Shown piece after piece: positions 38,213-52,355 of a DNA stretch of 64,000 nucleotides (positions are counted from its first letter, which is position 1; each line of letters starts with the position of its first letter). The position numbers and the translations under genes are program-made. Below the pieces are notes generated by a model. The model saw nothing but the letters and a program-made list of their open reading frames with translations. It made no database searches and was not told where the DNA came from. Source of the stretch: Varroa destructor (lineage: Eukaryota > Arthropoda > Arachnida > Mesostigmata > Varroidae); contig NW_019211456.1 in assembly GCF_002443255.2 (NCBI RefSeq), forward strand, positions 32,547,341 through 32,611,340. The letters are read 5' to 3'.

Positions 38213-40095
38213 GAACGAGGCATTCAAGTTCAAATACACTTTATCGGCCTGTTTGTTTCAGCAGGCACACTTTGACCTATTATTTTTGGCCCTAAAGAAA
38301 GCCAGTCATTTTCAGACAAAACAACAGACTCGTCATGGCGAACGAGTGTGCGTCATTTTCGCAATTTGAGTGAAGATTAGCTATTGTACAATGTGAAGCC
38401 TCTCGCCCTAACGTTAGGAATTTTTTCCCAAAATCGATGGGCTAAGTTTCACGTGGTTTTCGAAAGAATCAAAGAGTACCTCTAGGAGACAGCCAAAAAA
38501 ACCTTTAATAAAGTTTAGATTTAAAAGGTCTTGATAAATCATCACAATAATTCGAAAAGCTATTTTTGACACATTTGGGTTTTGCTTCGAAAATGAAGTG
38601 TCGCTTTTCAAAGAGAAGAAGACTAATCAATTGAATCGTCCAGATAAGTTGTAACGGTTAGATTTCCTGAGACTCGTCGCACCATTCTACACCTTTCGGA
38701 CTTTTTGGCCCGTTTCGAGTTTTCTTTTAGGGTCTTTGACCTGCTACAAAAATCTAATTCCGTTGAACTTTCTCGTATGTAGCGTATGTTAGTCCTTTAA
38801 CGCGCCGGTATTATTTACCGATTAAAAAAAAAAAGGTATTATTTGCATAGTGATTTAGGTCGGGAATCGTAGCTATAATCGCATTAAGTAACATAAGTTA
38901 AGACATCTATAACTTATACGAAACAAGAGGTGTTTCATCGAAAATCGTACGATGAGTACTACGTTCTTGATGTATTTTTTTTCCATTACTTTATAATGGT
39001 CTCGACCGAAATTTTAACGCGCTAGATAATCGACAGATTACAATCTCTCCGCCGTAATAAAAACACGCTTTAGCTGAGCTACAGTAGTATTTTAGCCAGC
39101 ATTATGGTAACTTTTTGGCCCAGAAACTATTCGTTCTAACTGGAGCAAGTTCATCGCCACGACTGCTTCGTTGTGAAAAAATCCCTGTCATGTTTATGTT
39201 TTCAATTAAAGTTTTTTTTTGTTTCTATATTGCTGCTTTCATATGGGTTGCGGTCAATTCAGTATTCAATATTACATTTTGATCGCTATTTACGGTTTTT
39301 TTTTTTTTATTGCTGTTGGAAAGAGCGCGGTTGTCGGGATAAGAAAGTGATGGATATGTTCAGTGCCTAACAGATTTGCAGACAACGATTCATAATAACA
39401 TAGCTGAGTGACATTTCGTTGAAACGGCAATTACCTCTAGTGACCTAACCCGCTACGAAACGTACCGACCTGGTCTGCATGGAGGCCCATTTGAGGAAAG
39501 TGATGATGTCATGCAAAGGGCAGCCCGTACTCCGTTGACGCTATTATATGAATGTGGATGAATAGCAAAACTAGTAGAGTGTAAAGTTCCAAAAAAAAGA
39601 GTATAGATAGGAAGCATTGATTAAGTTATCATAATTTTTCAGCTAGTAAGGTTGTTGTATGCGTTAGCTGGCCGAACAAATGGAAACACAATATATGCGA
39701 TACGGACATATAATCTGATATTATATTGTTCAGAATGACCATAAACTGACGTGACCCTGGTAACTGACCGTGACATCTAAATCTAATGGATAGTCTCACT
39801 AATGGACTTCTTGATGGCCCGTTGGGTTCGAGATATTATGTAAGGGACTAAAAAATTTTTTCCAAAATCGTCCGCAATCAGACGGGAACGGCAGATATTG
39901 ATGCTTTCGAGCTCTTTTTGTTTCACATCCAGAATTCGTAGAATCGCTCTTTTCTTTGTTACTTGGACTCTACCACGTTACGATACTAATTAATACGAGC
40001 CTCGTAATTTCCTATAGCTTTTACCCACATTAAATTGTCTGAATGAAACACATTTAAACAAATGTACCACTCACAACTCCCTTCCTCTCTCGCGC

Positions 40096-40110
40096 TATAT
40101 ATATATATAT
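40096..40110. repeat. Short (TA)n repeat
   Basis: Fifteen bases of alternating T and A at the AT-rich edge of a GC-richer block. Confidence 0.85.
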
Positions 40111-40120
40111 TGATCGGTTG

Positions 40121-41990
40121 GTTCTTTTCTACCGATCATTCTTTTGTCTGACTCTTTTCTGGTTTTTTTGGCTTGCGTATCACATCTATTAAGATGTCTT
40201 TGGGGAAATTTCTGCATCGGTTCGCCATCGTTACCATCTTTCCGTCCTCGCTTGCCGCTGTTACGGCTATCTATCTCCACCGTAACTCTGGCTAGCAGTT
40301 CTAGTCGTAATGTTATTGTTGCTTCCTGTTGTTCTTCCGAAAGCCGCAGCGTCCTTCACGGCCAATGACAATAGCATCGCAACAACAACAACAACAACAA
40401 TAGCAAAGGCTAAATCTGACTACCCGCCGCCGCTGTTGCTCACTCCCGGAACATCGAAATACCTCTGAGGGGCTCTTGTTCACCGGCTTGCCACCTCTGT
40501 GCATCTTGTGCTCCGTCGGACGTTTACCCATGTCTATCTGCGGTTTGTTCACGTCCAAATCTTAGCGTTCCATTCGCTTGCCGCCAGCCGAAGGCAGAAT
40601 GTCCCCGCTCCTCCTGCCGCTACCCTCTTGCAACTTCAACTACCCCTGGTTTCCCTTAGCTTTTTGTTATTCCACCATTCACATACAATCAACCGACCGA
40701 TGAGCAGGACGATATATATTTGTTTGTAACGATGACTGTCGTTGGTTTGTGCGCCACGTGGGTGTGCTTGAGCTCGCGTTTGGTCTTGTCTGTGATTCTG
40801 TTCTTATTGTTGTTGCGTTTGCCGGTAAAAGCGACGCTGTGGCTAGCTTCGCCGCTGATACTGATGATAATAGCGACGAGGGGGCTGGTGCTGATGATTA
40901 TGATTATACTGACGATGACGGCTGCACTGCCGTCGTTGTGATGACGACATCGCTGATGGTTTAGACCATTGGCCGTCATCGACCTTCGCTTTCTTTTCAG
41001 TCCGCATCGCTTCGCTACTATTGTGCGACCATTACGAATGAAGCTGTTATTGCTATCGCTACTGCGATTACTGCTGCTACATGACGACGTCTATTGTCGA
41101 TTGTGTGGCTTAGGCATTTCCACTTCAGCAGCAGCAGTGGTGGTTCCAGCAGATCCTAGACGGAAGATTAGCTGGGTAAACGAATAGATAGATAAACGGC
41201 GCTGGTAGTGATAATAGTTGTTATGGTGTGTGGGTTGGTCAGACGCCCGGACCGACATAGACCAACACACACGAGCATACATACACAGCCAGGCAGACAG
41301 CGATCGGAGAGATGAAAACAGACACACACTACTCGCTGGTCCATGATGGACCTGTGTTTGCCGGTGTTTTTCCTGACGCTGTTTGTTATTATACATCACT
41401 ATAAACAGCCAGCAATGCCAGTATCAGTACGGGTACAACTACAGTTGCAGAAGCTGCAATCGATGTGGTTGCCTGGTGGTGGCACCTGCATAACTCTGGC
41501 GGCCGAAACCGACCGGTGCCATTGCCTCCGGTTCTGATGGTGACGCTCGCCTGTAACGACATCGACCACAACAACCGCGGCGGCAGCGGCCACGTCGCTT
41601 GACCTTGGCAGTGACCGGAGCAGCTCCGGGGGCAAGGTTGCACTAGACGCGCTTCGGACGATACGCAAGAGCGCACGTTATAGTACGTACACGGAATGAC
41701 GAAGAGACACTCTCGTGGACGACAAACAAACACACTAGATATATCCGAAACAGGAAATGTAAGCTGCGACAAAGTCTGACAACACAGGCACTGATAAACG
41801 ACAAAACCGAAAAACCAGCTTTTGTTTGATACGCTTGTCGATGAAAACCAGAAAAGTACAGAAAACAATTTTTGTATAGCTGTTCAGGACACAAATCGGG
41901 GTGGGGGGTGGTGAGGCGAAGCTCGTGGGATATGATTACGCTGGGTAGATCACGTTGGCTGTCGAGATGAAAAAGGGCAGTCACTGAGAC
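40121..41990. other. GC-richer block, no recognised gene
   Basis: Dense in GAT/GAC/CAA-type trinucleotide words that generate low-complexity frames (up to 159 codons, minus). No domain recognised. Confidence 0.5.
40380..40400. repeat. (CAA)7 microsatellite
   Basis: Seven uninterrupted CAA units in a GC-richer block. Confidence 0.92.
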
Positions 41991-42334
41991 TATTCATCGT
42001 AAATAGTACTGTTCTAAGAATAGATTTATTATCTAGCATCAGTATCTTCTAGCTGAACTGTAATTTGGGTAATACCTTATTCAACAATGGCCATACTTGC
42101 CTCAAACGTCAACGTGATAAAATCATTCATTCTTCCACATATCGTGGCATAGGATTGCTGGTCGTGTTTAGGTTCGGTGACCATACACACACTCGTACGA
42201 CCCTATATATTATATTTCGAGCTGTGTCAAATTGTTTAATATAGCATCGATTTTTCAAATAGCGTCCATTTTAGGGTACTTCGTACCGAAAAAAAAGCAA
42301 TTAACATCAGATGCTATCGGCAACGATTCGGCAT

Positions 42335-42354
42335 CACACACACACACACACACA
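42335..42354. repeat. (CA)10 microsatellite
   Basis: Twenty bases of pure CA repeat. Confidence 0.92.
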
Positions 42355-43101
42355 AAAAGCGTGTACAAACGGGTAAAGCTCAGAAAGTCTGTATCTATAC
42401 GTGAACTTTTTAAGCGCTTCGTATGCTCGACATCGATACATAGTCGCCGTTCAATGGATTAACGCACTGCTTCGGATTTCTACGTTTTTTTTTGTCGTAC
42501 ATGCCGTAAACCTGCGATACTTATTCATCTGTCCGTTTCGGGCGACGTTCTTTGTTTTTGTACGCGCTCACTAATTGCATCATTATCGTCATATTCTGGG
42601 CCGTATAAGCATACGTCTGTATGTATAGATTTATAAATGCATGTAAATGTCAAAAATGGTCGTCACATTCATCGGAACGATGTACGACGCGAAGGAAAGT
42701 GAAAATATCCGCAACCAATATCGGCTCGACCCGTGTTTTCTCGAGTTTCAATCGTCACTACCGCCGCTGCTGCTGTTACTCCTGGCGTAACGATAATCTT
42801 CTCCCAGTGAACAGTTTATGCCCTCCTGTGGTGCGCTTCAGTCGAGACAGCTCACCAGACGTAAAAACAGATCGCAGACCGTGTTGTTGTCGTTGATGAT
42901 TTGGACGGCGGTGGCCAGGGCAGAGTCGCCAGACGTCCCGGTCGTTATTACGGCAATTGAAGACATCTCGACCATTATCTCTCGATATGGGTACGACTGA
43001 CCCAGACATCGTATTATCGTTTGTCGAAATCAAATAGTTGTACCACGCGCGTCTGTATGGGGTTGCGAGCGTGTGAGTACTTGTCGACGGACGGCTGGAT
43101 C

Positions 43102-43118
43102 AATGAATGAATGAATGA
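43102..43118. repeat. (AATG)n repeat
   Basis: Four tandem AATG units. Confidence 0.85.
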
Positions 43119-43720
43119 CAATAGAGAAGGATGTTCTGAGGTGTGCAGAGTTGATTTTAGGATGTTAATGATGATGAATCGTTTCGAACGTGTTATATTC
43201 TAGCGGGTCGTTGGTGAAATTAGTATAGCAATTTATATATATATAAGCTGCGATGTCTTGTATCAATAGATAATGAATTAGTTAAGGGTGCTTGTAACAG
43301 ATGCCCAGTACCTTCAGGTAGTTACCCTCGACCTGTGTGATTGCTCTCAGGACACCAAACTACGCCTAATTAGAAGTATCTCTAGAAGCCTGTAGCAAAA
43401 TAGAAATGGTTCTCTATTTAGCACATTTAATTAGTCTGCCAATTCCGAATATCTAAAGCGAGTGAATCTCAGGCTGTTTTACCAAGACATAAGCACTCTT
43501 TGTTGACTACATAGTTACTTAATTCTCTCGTGATAACAGAAAGAATAGAATTTTATTTTTACATCCACAATGAGAAGGTGTGGCTATTGACGTCCTGTAA
43601 TTTAATTTTAATGCAAGCAAGCTATGTACGAGGGACCTTTTGTTTTCGTAACAGAATTCTATTCGATATAATGGTAGCTGATGATTAAGCCTTCACCGCT
43701 ACTACCACAAATAAGAAACA

Positions 43721-44990
43721 GCTATTACCGGTTCCTTCTGTGTTTTACAGTGCTAGCGCCTATACGGAGCCGCCATTAGCCAGGCTTGTCGTCCTCCACT
43801 GTTCCGTCGTCCAAGCGGAAGGAAACAACCGGAAGTTGCAAAATAGACGAAGCAAGCAGAAACGCTCAAGCATAAGGCCACGGTATACCGAAGTGATGCA
43901 CGGTGCTGTGTTGGGCGGTGCGTGAATAGATATTTCAAAGTTGAGTGGCCAGAGACTCAGTCGAAGTGAGGACGCAGCTCGAAAAGCTATTTGTTTGTAA
44001 CGAGGGCGTCCTCGAGCGGTTGCCTTCGCTACTGTAGTGCACATCGCCAGAGCCGTCCCTTGTTGTCACATTCTGTGCTCTTTTGCGTGTTAATGGCGCT
44101 TTGTGGCGTGCTAAAAACGCAGCTAGGTTACATCCGGTCCAGCAAGAACCTGCATCATAGTAACGCTAGCCAAGCTTAAAGATAGTGCTCAATAGAAGTA
44201 GCAGCAGCAGCTCGATAAAGAGTAGGCAGAGGGTGAAAGCGTGGGAGATTTTGTAGCTGAGGTTTGGGGGGCGAAGGGAAAGGTGATAGCGGCGGTGGCG
44301 ACGTGGGGAGAGGCGTCACACTTACACCGGCTACTAGCCCCCCAGAACAGAGTCAGACACGGAGGATAAGGTTCGCTTGCCAGTCGCCCCTATGGACAGC
44401 CGGATAGAAAGGTGACGACTCGTTTCGCTATCAGTGGATGGTTGAGGCTTGGAGGGCAATTTTTTTACACGCGGTTATTGTCCAGTCTTCTTTTTTCTTC
44501 AGGCGGGTTGGTGCTGCACCAAAGCATACGCGGAGTCTTGGTGTCGATCGTCAAATCTGACCATAGCTGTGGTGCAAATGCACAAGGATCGTAGAAGTCC
44601 TCTGGAAGTACGTATGTGTTGACGGTCAATAAGGGTAACGACAAGGCCACTACAACAATAACAAGGACGACAACAACAAAAAACCATTAGCAGCCGCCCC
44701 GTCGGTGCTCTTGAATACGCAGGAAATTGCATCAATAAACAGGTATACTCGTCGCCGCCGCCGCCGCCGCCGTCGTTGGCTACCATGAAAACGTTATTTC
44801 CATTTCTCCAACAACGGGTATACTGCCGTCACTGTGGTTGCGGCTATGGTGCCAACAAGAGGCGGGCTTAAGAACTCGCTGAAGAGCAGTGGTCGCGTTT
44901 AGACGGCTTCACATCGGACGCCTGGGACAGAAGTAGCAACAGCGACGACGACGGCAGGTATTAGAAGAACGCTGCGTTTGCCTTTGTCTC
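43721..44990. other. GC-richer block, no recognised gene
   Basis: Contains the GCC microsatellite. Overlapping frames of 60-95 codons on both strands are not recognised. Confidence 0.5.
44754..44772. repeat. (GCC)6 microsatellite
   Basis: Six GCC units, flanked by imperfect GTC/GTT triplets, in a GC-richer block. Confidence 0.9.
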
Positions 44991-46740
44991 ATCGCTCATC
45001 CTGTACCGAAAATCACGTAATAATCATGATAGTTTCAATACGACTATAAACAACAGAGAAATCCGGCTGACAACCAACAATGATAATGATGCAAATGAGT
45101 TCCAAATAGATTTAATCGAACTCCTTGTTAATGAGACATTGCGAACCAGCCAAAGGTTAAGCCAGAAGGTCGAAATGAATGGATAGTTCGATCACTGCTT
45201 ACATTACTGGCTTAGTATAATATTGCCTCGTAGAAATTTCTAAATAAAAGTAAGTACAGAATCATCAGAGCAGAAGAAAACATGCGCGTATTCGTCATCA
45301 ATCTTCTCTTCTTCTTAGCGTTGCATTGCGTCGTAGTTGCGCAAATCGATTAGAGAGGTACAAACACTGGCTCCGAAGATAGGCGAAACGTTTCAATGCT
45401 CAGTTTAGGTATAGGAAGTATTGACAATCCGTTTAATTGAGTTAAGTTATCGTTGGGATCCAGTACTGATAACGGATCATTTTTAGTAAATAGGTTTATT
45501 TCTTTGAATCTTTCTGGCTATTTGCACCACATATAGAAATGTTGGTACACACACGTGTCTAACGTAAAAGGGGGGTCTGAATTAGCTTTTTTCGTATATT
45601 ATAAGAAGTGATTTGCCTCGGCATTACCCAATCAATTCAGGGAAGCGTTTACTAGCCAGTTAGAGTATCGATTTTCTACCAGCGATAATGCCTACACTTA
45701 ACACTTTTCCCGAAGAATTCGAATCCTGTTCAAATTCTTCGAGTCTGCCTTATTTTATGCGATATTGCCTCCCATCCTCGTTAGGGCCGCAATGGGGAAA
45801 AGATAGCATCTTTTTCATATTCCTTATTTTTCTTCGCCTTTTTCCATTCTTAATTTTTTCTAGTTGCTTGCGCCGAATCGATCGTCGTATCCCATAATAA
45901 GGTCACAACTTATCAATTGTTTACTGAAATTAAAGATTGCTAGACTTCGGTCTCTTATTCACGTTTCCACGTTAGCAACTCGAGCAGAGTCCTACTACCT
46001 CTGCAGATACTGTACTGTAAAATAAGTGCCTCTACGGAACCGGTATCGGTTGGAAAGGCTTTGTCGCTCGTGGCGTTCTACGGTAAATGCTTCGCAATGT
46101 GGACATAATCATCATTCTCATACAAGCAACTTTGGCCATTGCAGCTTCGACTCTTCGGCGGATCACCAGCGCCTGCCTATTATAACTGAAAAAAAAAAAT
46201 CCGGGCGCTTTTCACTGTTGCCGATTTCTTGTAATAGAGCTCGCGATCTCACCTCTCAGCGGGAACATCGTACCCTTCTCGGGACGGTGAGTCGCGTAAC
46301 TAATCAATTTTGTCCACCGGCCGTTTGGCGTTGACTACACTGGCCGACCGAGCTACATCAATTCGATGTCGATCTCTAGATATACACCTCTGCATTCATT
46401 AGCGCACTCTCTTCTTTACCTGATAAACACCGCATAAGTGACTAGGACCGTACATTGCTTTGGACTATTTCTTGCTGGAGGGAAGATGAGGAAGACAGCG
46501 CCGGCAAACCTGCTTATATATAGACATGACGCTCACGGTACCCGCTAACTGCAAAGCGTTCAGTCCGCTAACGCTGCTGTGCCTTAACGCATATGTGGCT
46601 TCCCACGCCTGGCATAGTGAGTGTCAAATAGCTCGTTTTGATAGTCGCTGTGTGTGACAGACGCTTGCAGTTGAAGGAAACTAGGACCATAAAACGATAT
46701 TACGTCACGCACGTTTTGGTAAGGTCGTAAGTCACAACCA
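44991..46740. other. Unassigned, mixed to AT-rich
   Basis: Only short open frames (longest 102 codons, 46026-46334 plus); nothing recognised. Confidence 0.6.
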
Positions 46741-46895
46741 ATAACTGAAGCGTCAACTGCAATGATAAAAGGAAACTGCAATAAAGCTGCTGTATGCGCC
46801 AATCCCGGCGCAGGTTTCTGTTTGGCCCCTTTCTCTCCTAACCTGTATCGAAATTCTGACGATTCGGCCAAATAAACATTAGCGTACACATGTGT
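46741..46895 (-). mobile_element. Possible scrap of an LTR-retrotransposon RNase H domain
   Basis: On the minus strand an open frame (whole frame 46584-46904) reads LAHTAALLQFP followed closely by FIIAVDASVIG and later VISFYGPSF. Gypsy-type polyproteins have LA.A.LL..P, then (V/T)DAS..G, then (P)ISFFS at the start of RNase H. The spacing between the first two blocks is shorter than normal, the frame continues with nothing recognisable, and no reverse transcriptase or LTR was found nearby. The match may be chance. Confidence 0.3.
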
Positions 46896-48500
46896 AGGAG
46901 TCACGCCAACTGATCCACAGGTTCATGGTGCGTTGTGGTGACTTGACAAGATTAACGTAGAGCCGGGTCGACTTGTGACGATCTCTGTGACGAAAATGAA
47001 GATGCTGATTTTTTTTCCAGCAGTTAGGTGCCACTTGGCGTTCGTGGTACGAAAATTGTCATGAAATAGCTCCTGTGTAGGATAACATGACGGTTCCACA
47101 AATATTATTCTCTTGTTGTTTTCAATAGTTTTTGATAAAATCTGTTGGCTGTAAAGAAGGGTATGTAAGGAGCATTCTCTCAAAGGATTTCTTAAAGCAT
47201 CCGAATGGCTAATACTGCTTACTGTACCCCCGTCTCCCACGCCATGCAGAAGTTTTTGCCTTTGTCGGATAGTTCAAGCGCTGACTAGAGTCTTAGCCGT
47301 ACACAGACAGACCTGAAGGGGGCTGAGCTGTGGGCGGTTGTAAAACAGTATAAATTCGCATTTATGTCGCTGGAAAGCCATGAAGGTCTATATGACTGGC
47401 TGTTATCGGCCACACTACATGCACTACAAGCATGAAGCATGAATGTTTGGCATTTTGAGATGCATGTACATATGCCCTCTGACGGAGCGAAATGAGAAGC
47501 GGGTTTAATTCGAAACATCCGCCGGAGCCGAACCGCAACAAGCGCGTAGTCACCGCCATTTCTAGCACAGGCGTCACCACCGCGACAGCCATCACCGTTA
47601 GCAGAACTGAAAGCGACGGCAGATGAAGTGACGGCTGTTCTGTTGACGTCCGTGAAGAAATAAATCTGATCAGCGAGTTCGTTCAGATATACGTAGCATT
47701 ATGCATCCGAATGACTGAACAAGTCGAGCGCCACTCACGCGAAGCGAGAGACTCACACATCTCTACTTCATCATTACAAGTACCAGCAGCACATGTGCAC
47801 TGTGTCATATAGAATCGTAGTGGATCAAGCCCATGCGCTGCGTTGGTTATCTCGCTTCAGGCTGGCCCTCTGAGTGACTGCGTGAACGGGTGATTGGCTG
47901 GCTGGTGACCAGAAGAGCGGGTCAGTGCAAAAACAGACGGATATACAGAAACAGACCGACAGACACGCGCCCATAGCCGACAGGCTATGCGAGTCTCAGA
48001 TATTGTGAGCAGATGCGGTGTCGCAATAGGGCGAGATGGCAAAAATCGCTGTTTGCACAGCGCAATCCATACTAGGAAACCACCATCCACCAGAGTAACG
48101 AGCTTACTGAACGCAGAAACATTGGGTCAGCCAAATTAAGCGGGTCCTGTTGTTGCGATGGTGGCGCTAGTTGCTGCTTGTTGTTCGTGAGAGACCAACA
48201 ACCCAATGACGAGCGATGCAGTGCACTTCGTCGAACTGCACGCGGCACCTTCACTAGTAGACGCTGCTGTACGCGTTAGCCAACTAGCCACCCACTTTCC
48301 GATAACCGAACAACGACTAACCTATCCAAGAACACATGCGATGATCTCAGAAGAGCAAGCGTGTCATCGCCATTATCATGTCTATGACACGTGTCTGCCG
48401 TGTGTTCCGCGCGCCCGCAGGAGGTCGCGCCCGAAAACAGGTTACCCTAAAGATGTAACTTCGTGCTAATACAATTGTAACAACAGGGTAATGCTCGCAG
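46896..48500. other. Unassigned, becoming GC-richer
   Basis: A 105-codon minus-strand frame (46923-47240) adjoins the possible RNase H scrap but shows no retroelement motif. Nothing else recognised. Confidence 0.55.
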
Positions 48501-49930
48501 GGGTAGGAAATGCTGATGCTGTAGCCCGAACTAGCTGCTAGCTTACTACTTCAAAACGGGAAACGAAATGATCCACGAGATCCTTGCGTTCTGTGCGCAC
48601 TAGTTAGATTCGTGTGGTATGTTGCTGGACAGCACTTGGAATTCCTCTACCTTAACGCACCATCTGTGAGGCTTAGTATTTAGAACGTGTCCTGCTTTCG
48701 AGACGGATAGAAACCAATTGTAAATTGGAGCAGTGTGATTCTCTATGTAGAACCTTATAGGACCTGTCTATACATTTACGGCGTGTTTCGTGTATAAGAT
48801 ATGTTTACTAATAAGCGTTAACGCCGTTGACTATCTCTGCATGTTACTTCCTTACGCTAGTGATCGACGCTCAGACATCTTATGCAAAAACTATTAAGAA
48901 GTTGTGATGAATACCTTAGTATGAATTAATTTGTGTAAACGTGTTAGACCTTTACATAAGTCACTTATTATGGCCGCATGGCACAGGGTGATCGTTTTGC
49001 GTGGAAGCAACAGTCTTGTCCTGTTTTACCAACATATAAAAAGGAAAATTTCCTAAAATGGGTTTATTCTTCACTTGAATCGTAGGCTTGCAATATGGGG
49101 CGGTAGTGGCACATGAAGATTAATGACTCAAGGCCTCCCTTACAAGCATACTAAAGGCGGATGTGGGTCCATGTAAGTTATACTAAAAAGGCAAACCCAT
49201 GTTACCACGTAAGGCTCTTCCAGAATTCAAAAGAGCACACAGTAAGTACAAGTCTTTATTTATTACTTGAGGGTTATTGTGGAGTGCTAGCATAAAGCAC
49301 AAGCCCTTACGTAAATATTTGGCTTTTATCAATGACTTTGAGCGTCTATTATGTTCATCGTAAGTTGCAAAATCGTCGCATTTTGTATTTCTAATAAGCT
49401 TAAGAAATGAGCCTTTAGATAATGCAGGTATATGGAACAAATACGTCTGTGTGGAAGGCAAGGATAATAATCGCATTGAAAATCTACGTTACCAGGACAT
49501 GCTGGATACTTCTGCATGTCTAATTACTGCCTACTAATAATTATTATTAATTGCATGTCTAAATAAGCCTCCAATAGTTTTTTTTTTTATTATCTTAGCT
49601 ACCTTTTTTCTTAAAACCATTCCACATGATTTGCAATGACACGCCTACTCTAAGCAGCGTCAATAGATAGTTCTATCCGTTCGATCTTCGCGCTAGCAAC
49701 AGCCGATACACTTATAGGAAAACTGGAATAATAATATAGAACCATACGTTACTTGGCATCCATTTCATCAGAGTTCCCTCTGGACCCACTGGCAATTAAG
49801 CAGACGTTCAAAAACGAGTTACCGTCGACGAGTTTTTTTAAATTTTAGAATACTCTGAATGACCTGAAAACAAATAATATTTAAACACTAAATATGGAAA
49901 AGTAAATATACAGCAAAACCCTTTCTCTGA
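48501..49930. other. AT-rich spacer
   Basis: Two overlapping minus-strand frames at 49183-49517 (97 and 62 codons) could be a decayed element, but no motif was recognised. Confidence 0.55.
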
Positions 49931-51780
49931 TGGGTAATATAGTTCCTACGCATCAGACATGCTGCCGCTATCGCCAGTCCCATCGGCGTCGTAGTGACCA
50001 CAGCAGCAGCTATAACGCCCCAGTAATAGACATTCGTTTGCAGTCCGCGTATGATAGGTGCTTTCCATCGTGTCTGAATTACATACGCCTTTCGGTTTGG
50101 CGGCCTGCCCTCGTCCAACTTTCTCTTTCTTTTTGCTCTCCGCGTCTCGTAGCTTGCTTCCTACAGCATATGCCTGGCCCTGTATCTGCCACCATTGGTG
50201 CTTGAGGCATTGCCTTTCGTTGCCTCGAGATGCGTACGCAAAGGCAGCCGTATGTAGAGAGGAGTATAGAAGAATACGAACCAACGAGCGACCAAGCTAA
50301 CGGACCAACAAGCGAATTTAGCAGCGCTGGCAGCACCAGCAAAAGAGCACTGGGAGCTTCAGTAATAATGGAGGGATAGGGCTGCCAGGGGGATGAAGTG
50401 GTGGCGGCAGCAGCGGCGGTGGAGCACGGAGGAAACTAGCCCTTTGTAGGAAGTAGACAACGAGCAAGCGGATGAATGCGGGCTAAGGCTTGGCAGCGAG
50501 AAGACAGACACCCCACGTCGAAAAGCACCAGCGGCTTGGTCGCTCGAATTTGGGGAGCATATCATGGGGTAGAGGAAGGTGGAAGGCTGGCCGAAGAGCG
50601 TTTGCGCGCTGCCGTTCCCTGATCCGACCGAGAGCAGCCATCCAACACCAGTGAACGTCGACTGCTTATTAAGATGGGTATTTATGACAACGATATTGGA
50701 ATTCCACCGGCTTCATTCCCCCCCCCCCCTTGAGTTCTCTTTTGCTATGGCGGCGCCGGTGACGACGACGATGGCGATGATCCCGATGCCTCCATTCCAG
50801 CCGTATACGCTCTGCTCCGGCTGCTCAATTCACATACACATGTACACACATGCATAGGCATACACATGGAGGCAAGCAAGCGCTTGGTTTCCCGTCATCC
50901 CCAAGAGCCGCCCTGCATAAGCCGAACGATGCCTACCGTCCCTCAACGTCTAAGCGAGTCCCAGCGAAGTTTGCATGCCAGACATAGCATAAGGAACGGA
51001 GTTTGCCTGTATGCCTGCCTGCTTACCCGATCCCCAGCTATCAGACCATAATGCGCAAGCAAGATCTCCTCCGGGACCCCGAAGAGAACCTGAGGATAGC
51101 TGAGGACAAAGTCTGTTTTGCTTGTGGCTCGACTCGCCTCGCCCGCCCTGCCTCGGCTGCCGTGGTCGACAAATAAGTGCGCTACGCTATGGACACGCAT
51201 ATGCTGCTGTGCCTTCGCTATGGTCCGTTGCTACTGCTGGTGCTGCTGTTGAAATAGCAGCATGCAGCGAGTTATGCGCGCTGCTTACTGAAGGCCAGCC
51301 AAGCATTGGGCAGCTAAATGCTAGAGTGGGTTTGCCTGCCACCGTTGTGGCCAGGCTCGCAGGGGCTGTATCGGTAGCAGTAACAGGCCTGGAGTTTTGT
51401 CGTTGTTGCTGTCGCAAAAGGGAACAGGGCGAACAGTCAGAAGGGTACGCATCTGTAAAAAAAAGGAGCTCCAAGCGATGCAAAAGGACGACGAGAGCCA
51501 CAAAAGGCCTATGAGGATGGAAAAGCCGCTAAGCAGCTAAGGGTAGCAACCAGTCAGGCAGGCCTCATCGCGCATACGAGGAAGCTTCAAAGTAACGATA
51601 AGCTGCACACATTCGAAGACAGGCCCTAACACATAGGCACACTCACCAAAAGACGTGAAACTGAGCAGTAACAAAGACAAGAGCACCATAAAGGCAGCTG
51701 TCAATGGATACAGGATCAATAACATGCAACGTATGCGACCCCTGTTAGGGTCAGTGTCTCTTGTATCAATCGGCAATTCT
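49931..51780. other. GC-richer block, no recognised gene
   Basis: Includes the C12 tract. A 130-codon plus frame (51122-51514) ends in a Lys/Arg-rich tail but matches no family I know and overlaps a 104-codon frame on the other strand. Confidence 0.5.
50718..50729. repeat. Poly(C) tract
   Basis: Twelve consecutive C, the only long C run in the window. Such tracts are prone to sequencing error, so its length may be inexact. Confidence 0.9.
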
Positions 51781-52355
51781 TTATAAACATCGCTTGTCGA
51801 CTAGTTGAGATAACAAACGTTTTTATAAGAAGTGAGCATATTGTTATTAAGCATAATTATTTAACTTAGCTTCTCTAAGAGATCTATGTGGGCTTGTTTA
51901 CATTTTTAGTTGTCATTTAGCTGTGAAGTTCGGGTATGCAAGGAGGTATTGTAGTGGATCTTATTGGCTTTTGAGAATACTGAACTCACTATAGTAGGAA
52001 AGTTTAAAGGTAACTTTGCTTGTTTATATTGCGACAAATTTATAAAATTACGGTATATATTACAATAAATATATAAGGATTAATTTCCGACAAATAATAA
52101 CAAGTGATGATTAGCAACGTTTGTTTTATCTTTTGAGATATCTGAGAGAGGCCATGGATAAATATAACTTGCGTACCCTTAAATTAACTTCATGTTCGCT
52201 TATTGAACATAATGTGATCTCTCTTTCGAGAATGGTTAAGCTGAAGAAAAACGTTCCTATAGTAGTTATTTGTTTTGAATTCACCAAACTTTAGTTCCAA
52301 ATAAGAAGTATTGCTAGGTCTAGAAATATTGGCAGTTGGCTCATTCATTGGCTGC
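51781..52355. other. AT-rich spacer beside the second mariner relic
   Basis: Should contain the element's 3' terminal repeat, which I could not identify. Confidence 0.5.

Larger units (their letters stand above)
38111..40120. other. AT-rich spacer
   Basis: Two TA repeats near its ends and a T-rich run at about 39298-39310; no gene recognised. Confidence 0.65.
41991..43720. other. Unassigned, mixed composition
   Basis: CA and AATG microsatellites and a palindromic TA stretch at about 43234-43246; no gene recognised. Confidence 0.6.

Noticed and set aside
41630..41660. TTGCACTAG word resembling the miR-92 seed region
   Set aside because: Identity ends after the seed, and no hairpin precursor was seen. 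Other conserved arthropod microRNAs (let-7, miR-1, miR-2, miR-8, miR-124, bantam) were looked for by eye and not found.
46907..46930. Sequence resembling the 3' end of small-subunit rRNA (TGATCC..CAGGTTCA)
   Set aside because: The match is short and lacks the bases between the two words; no rRNA sequence continues beside it.
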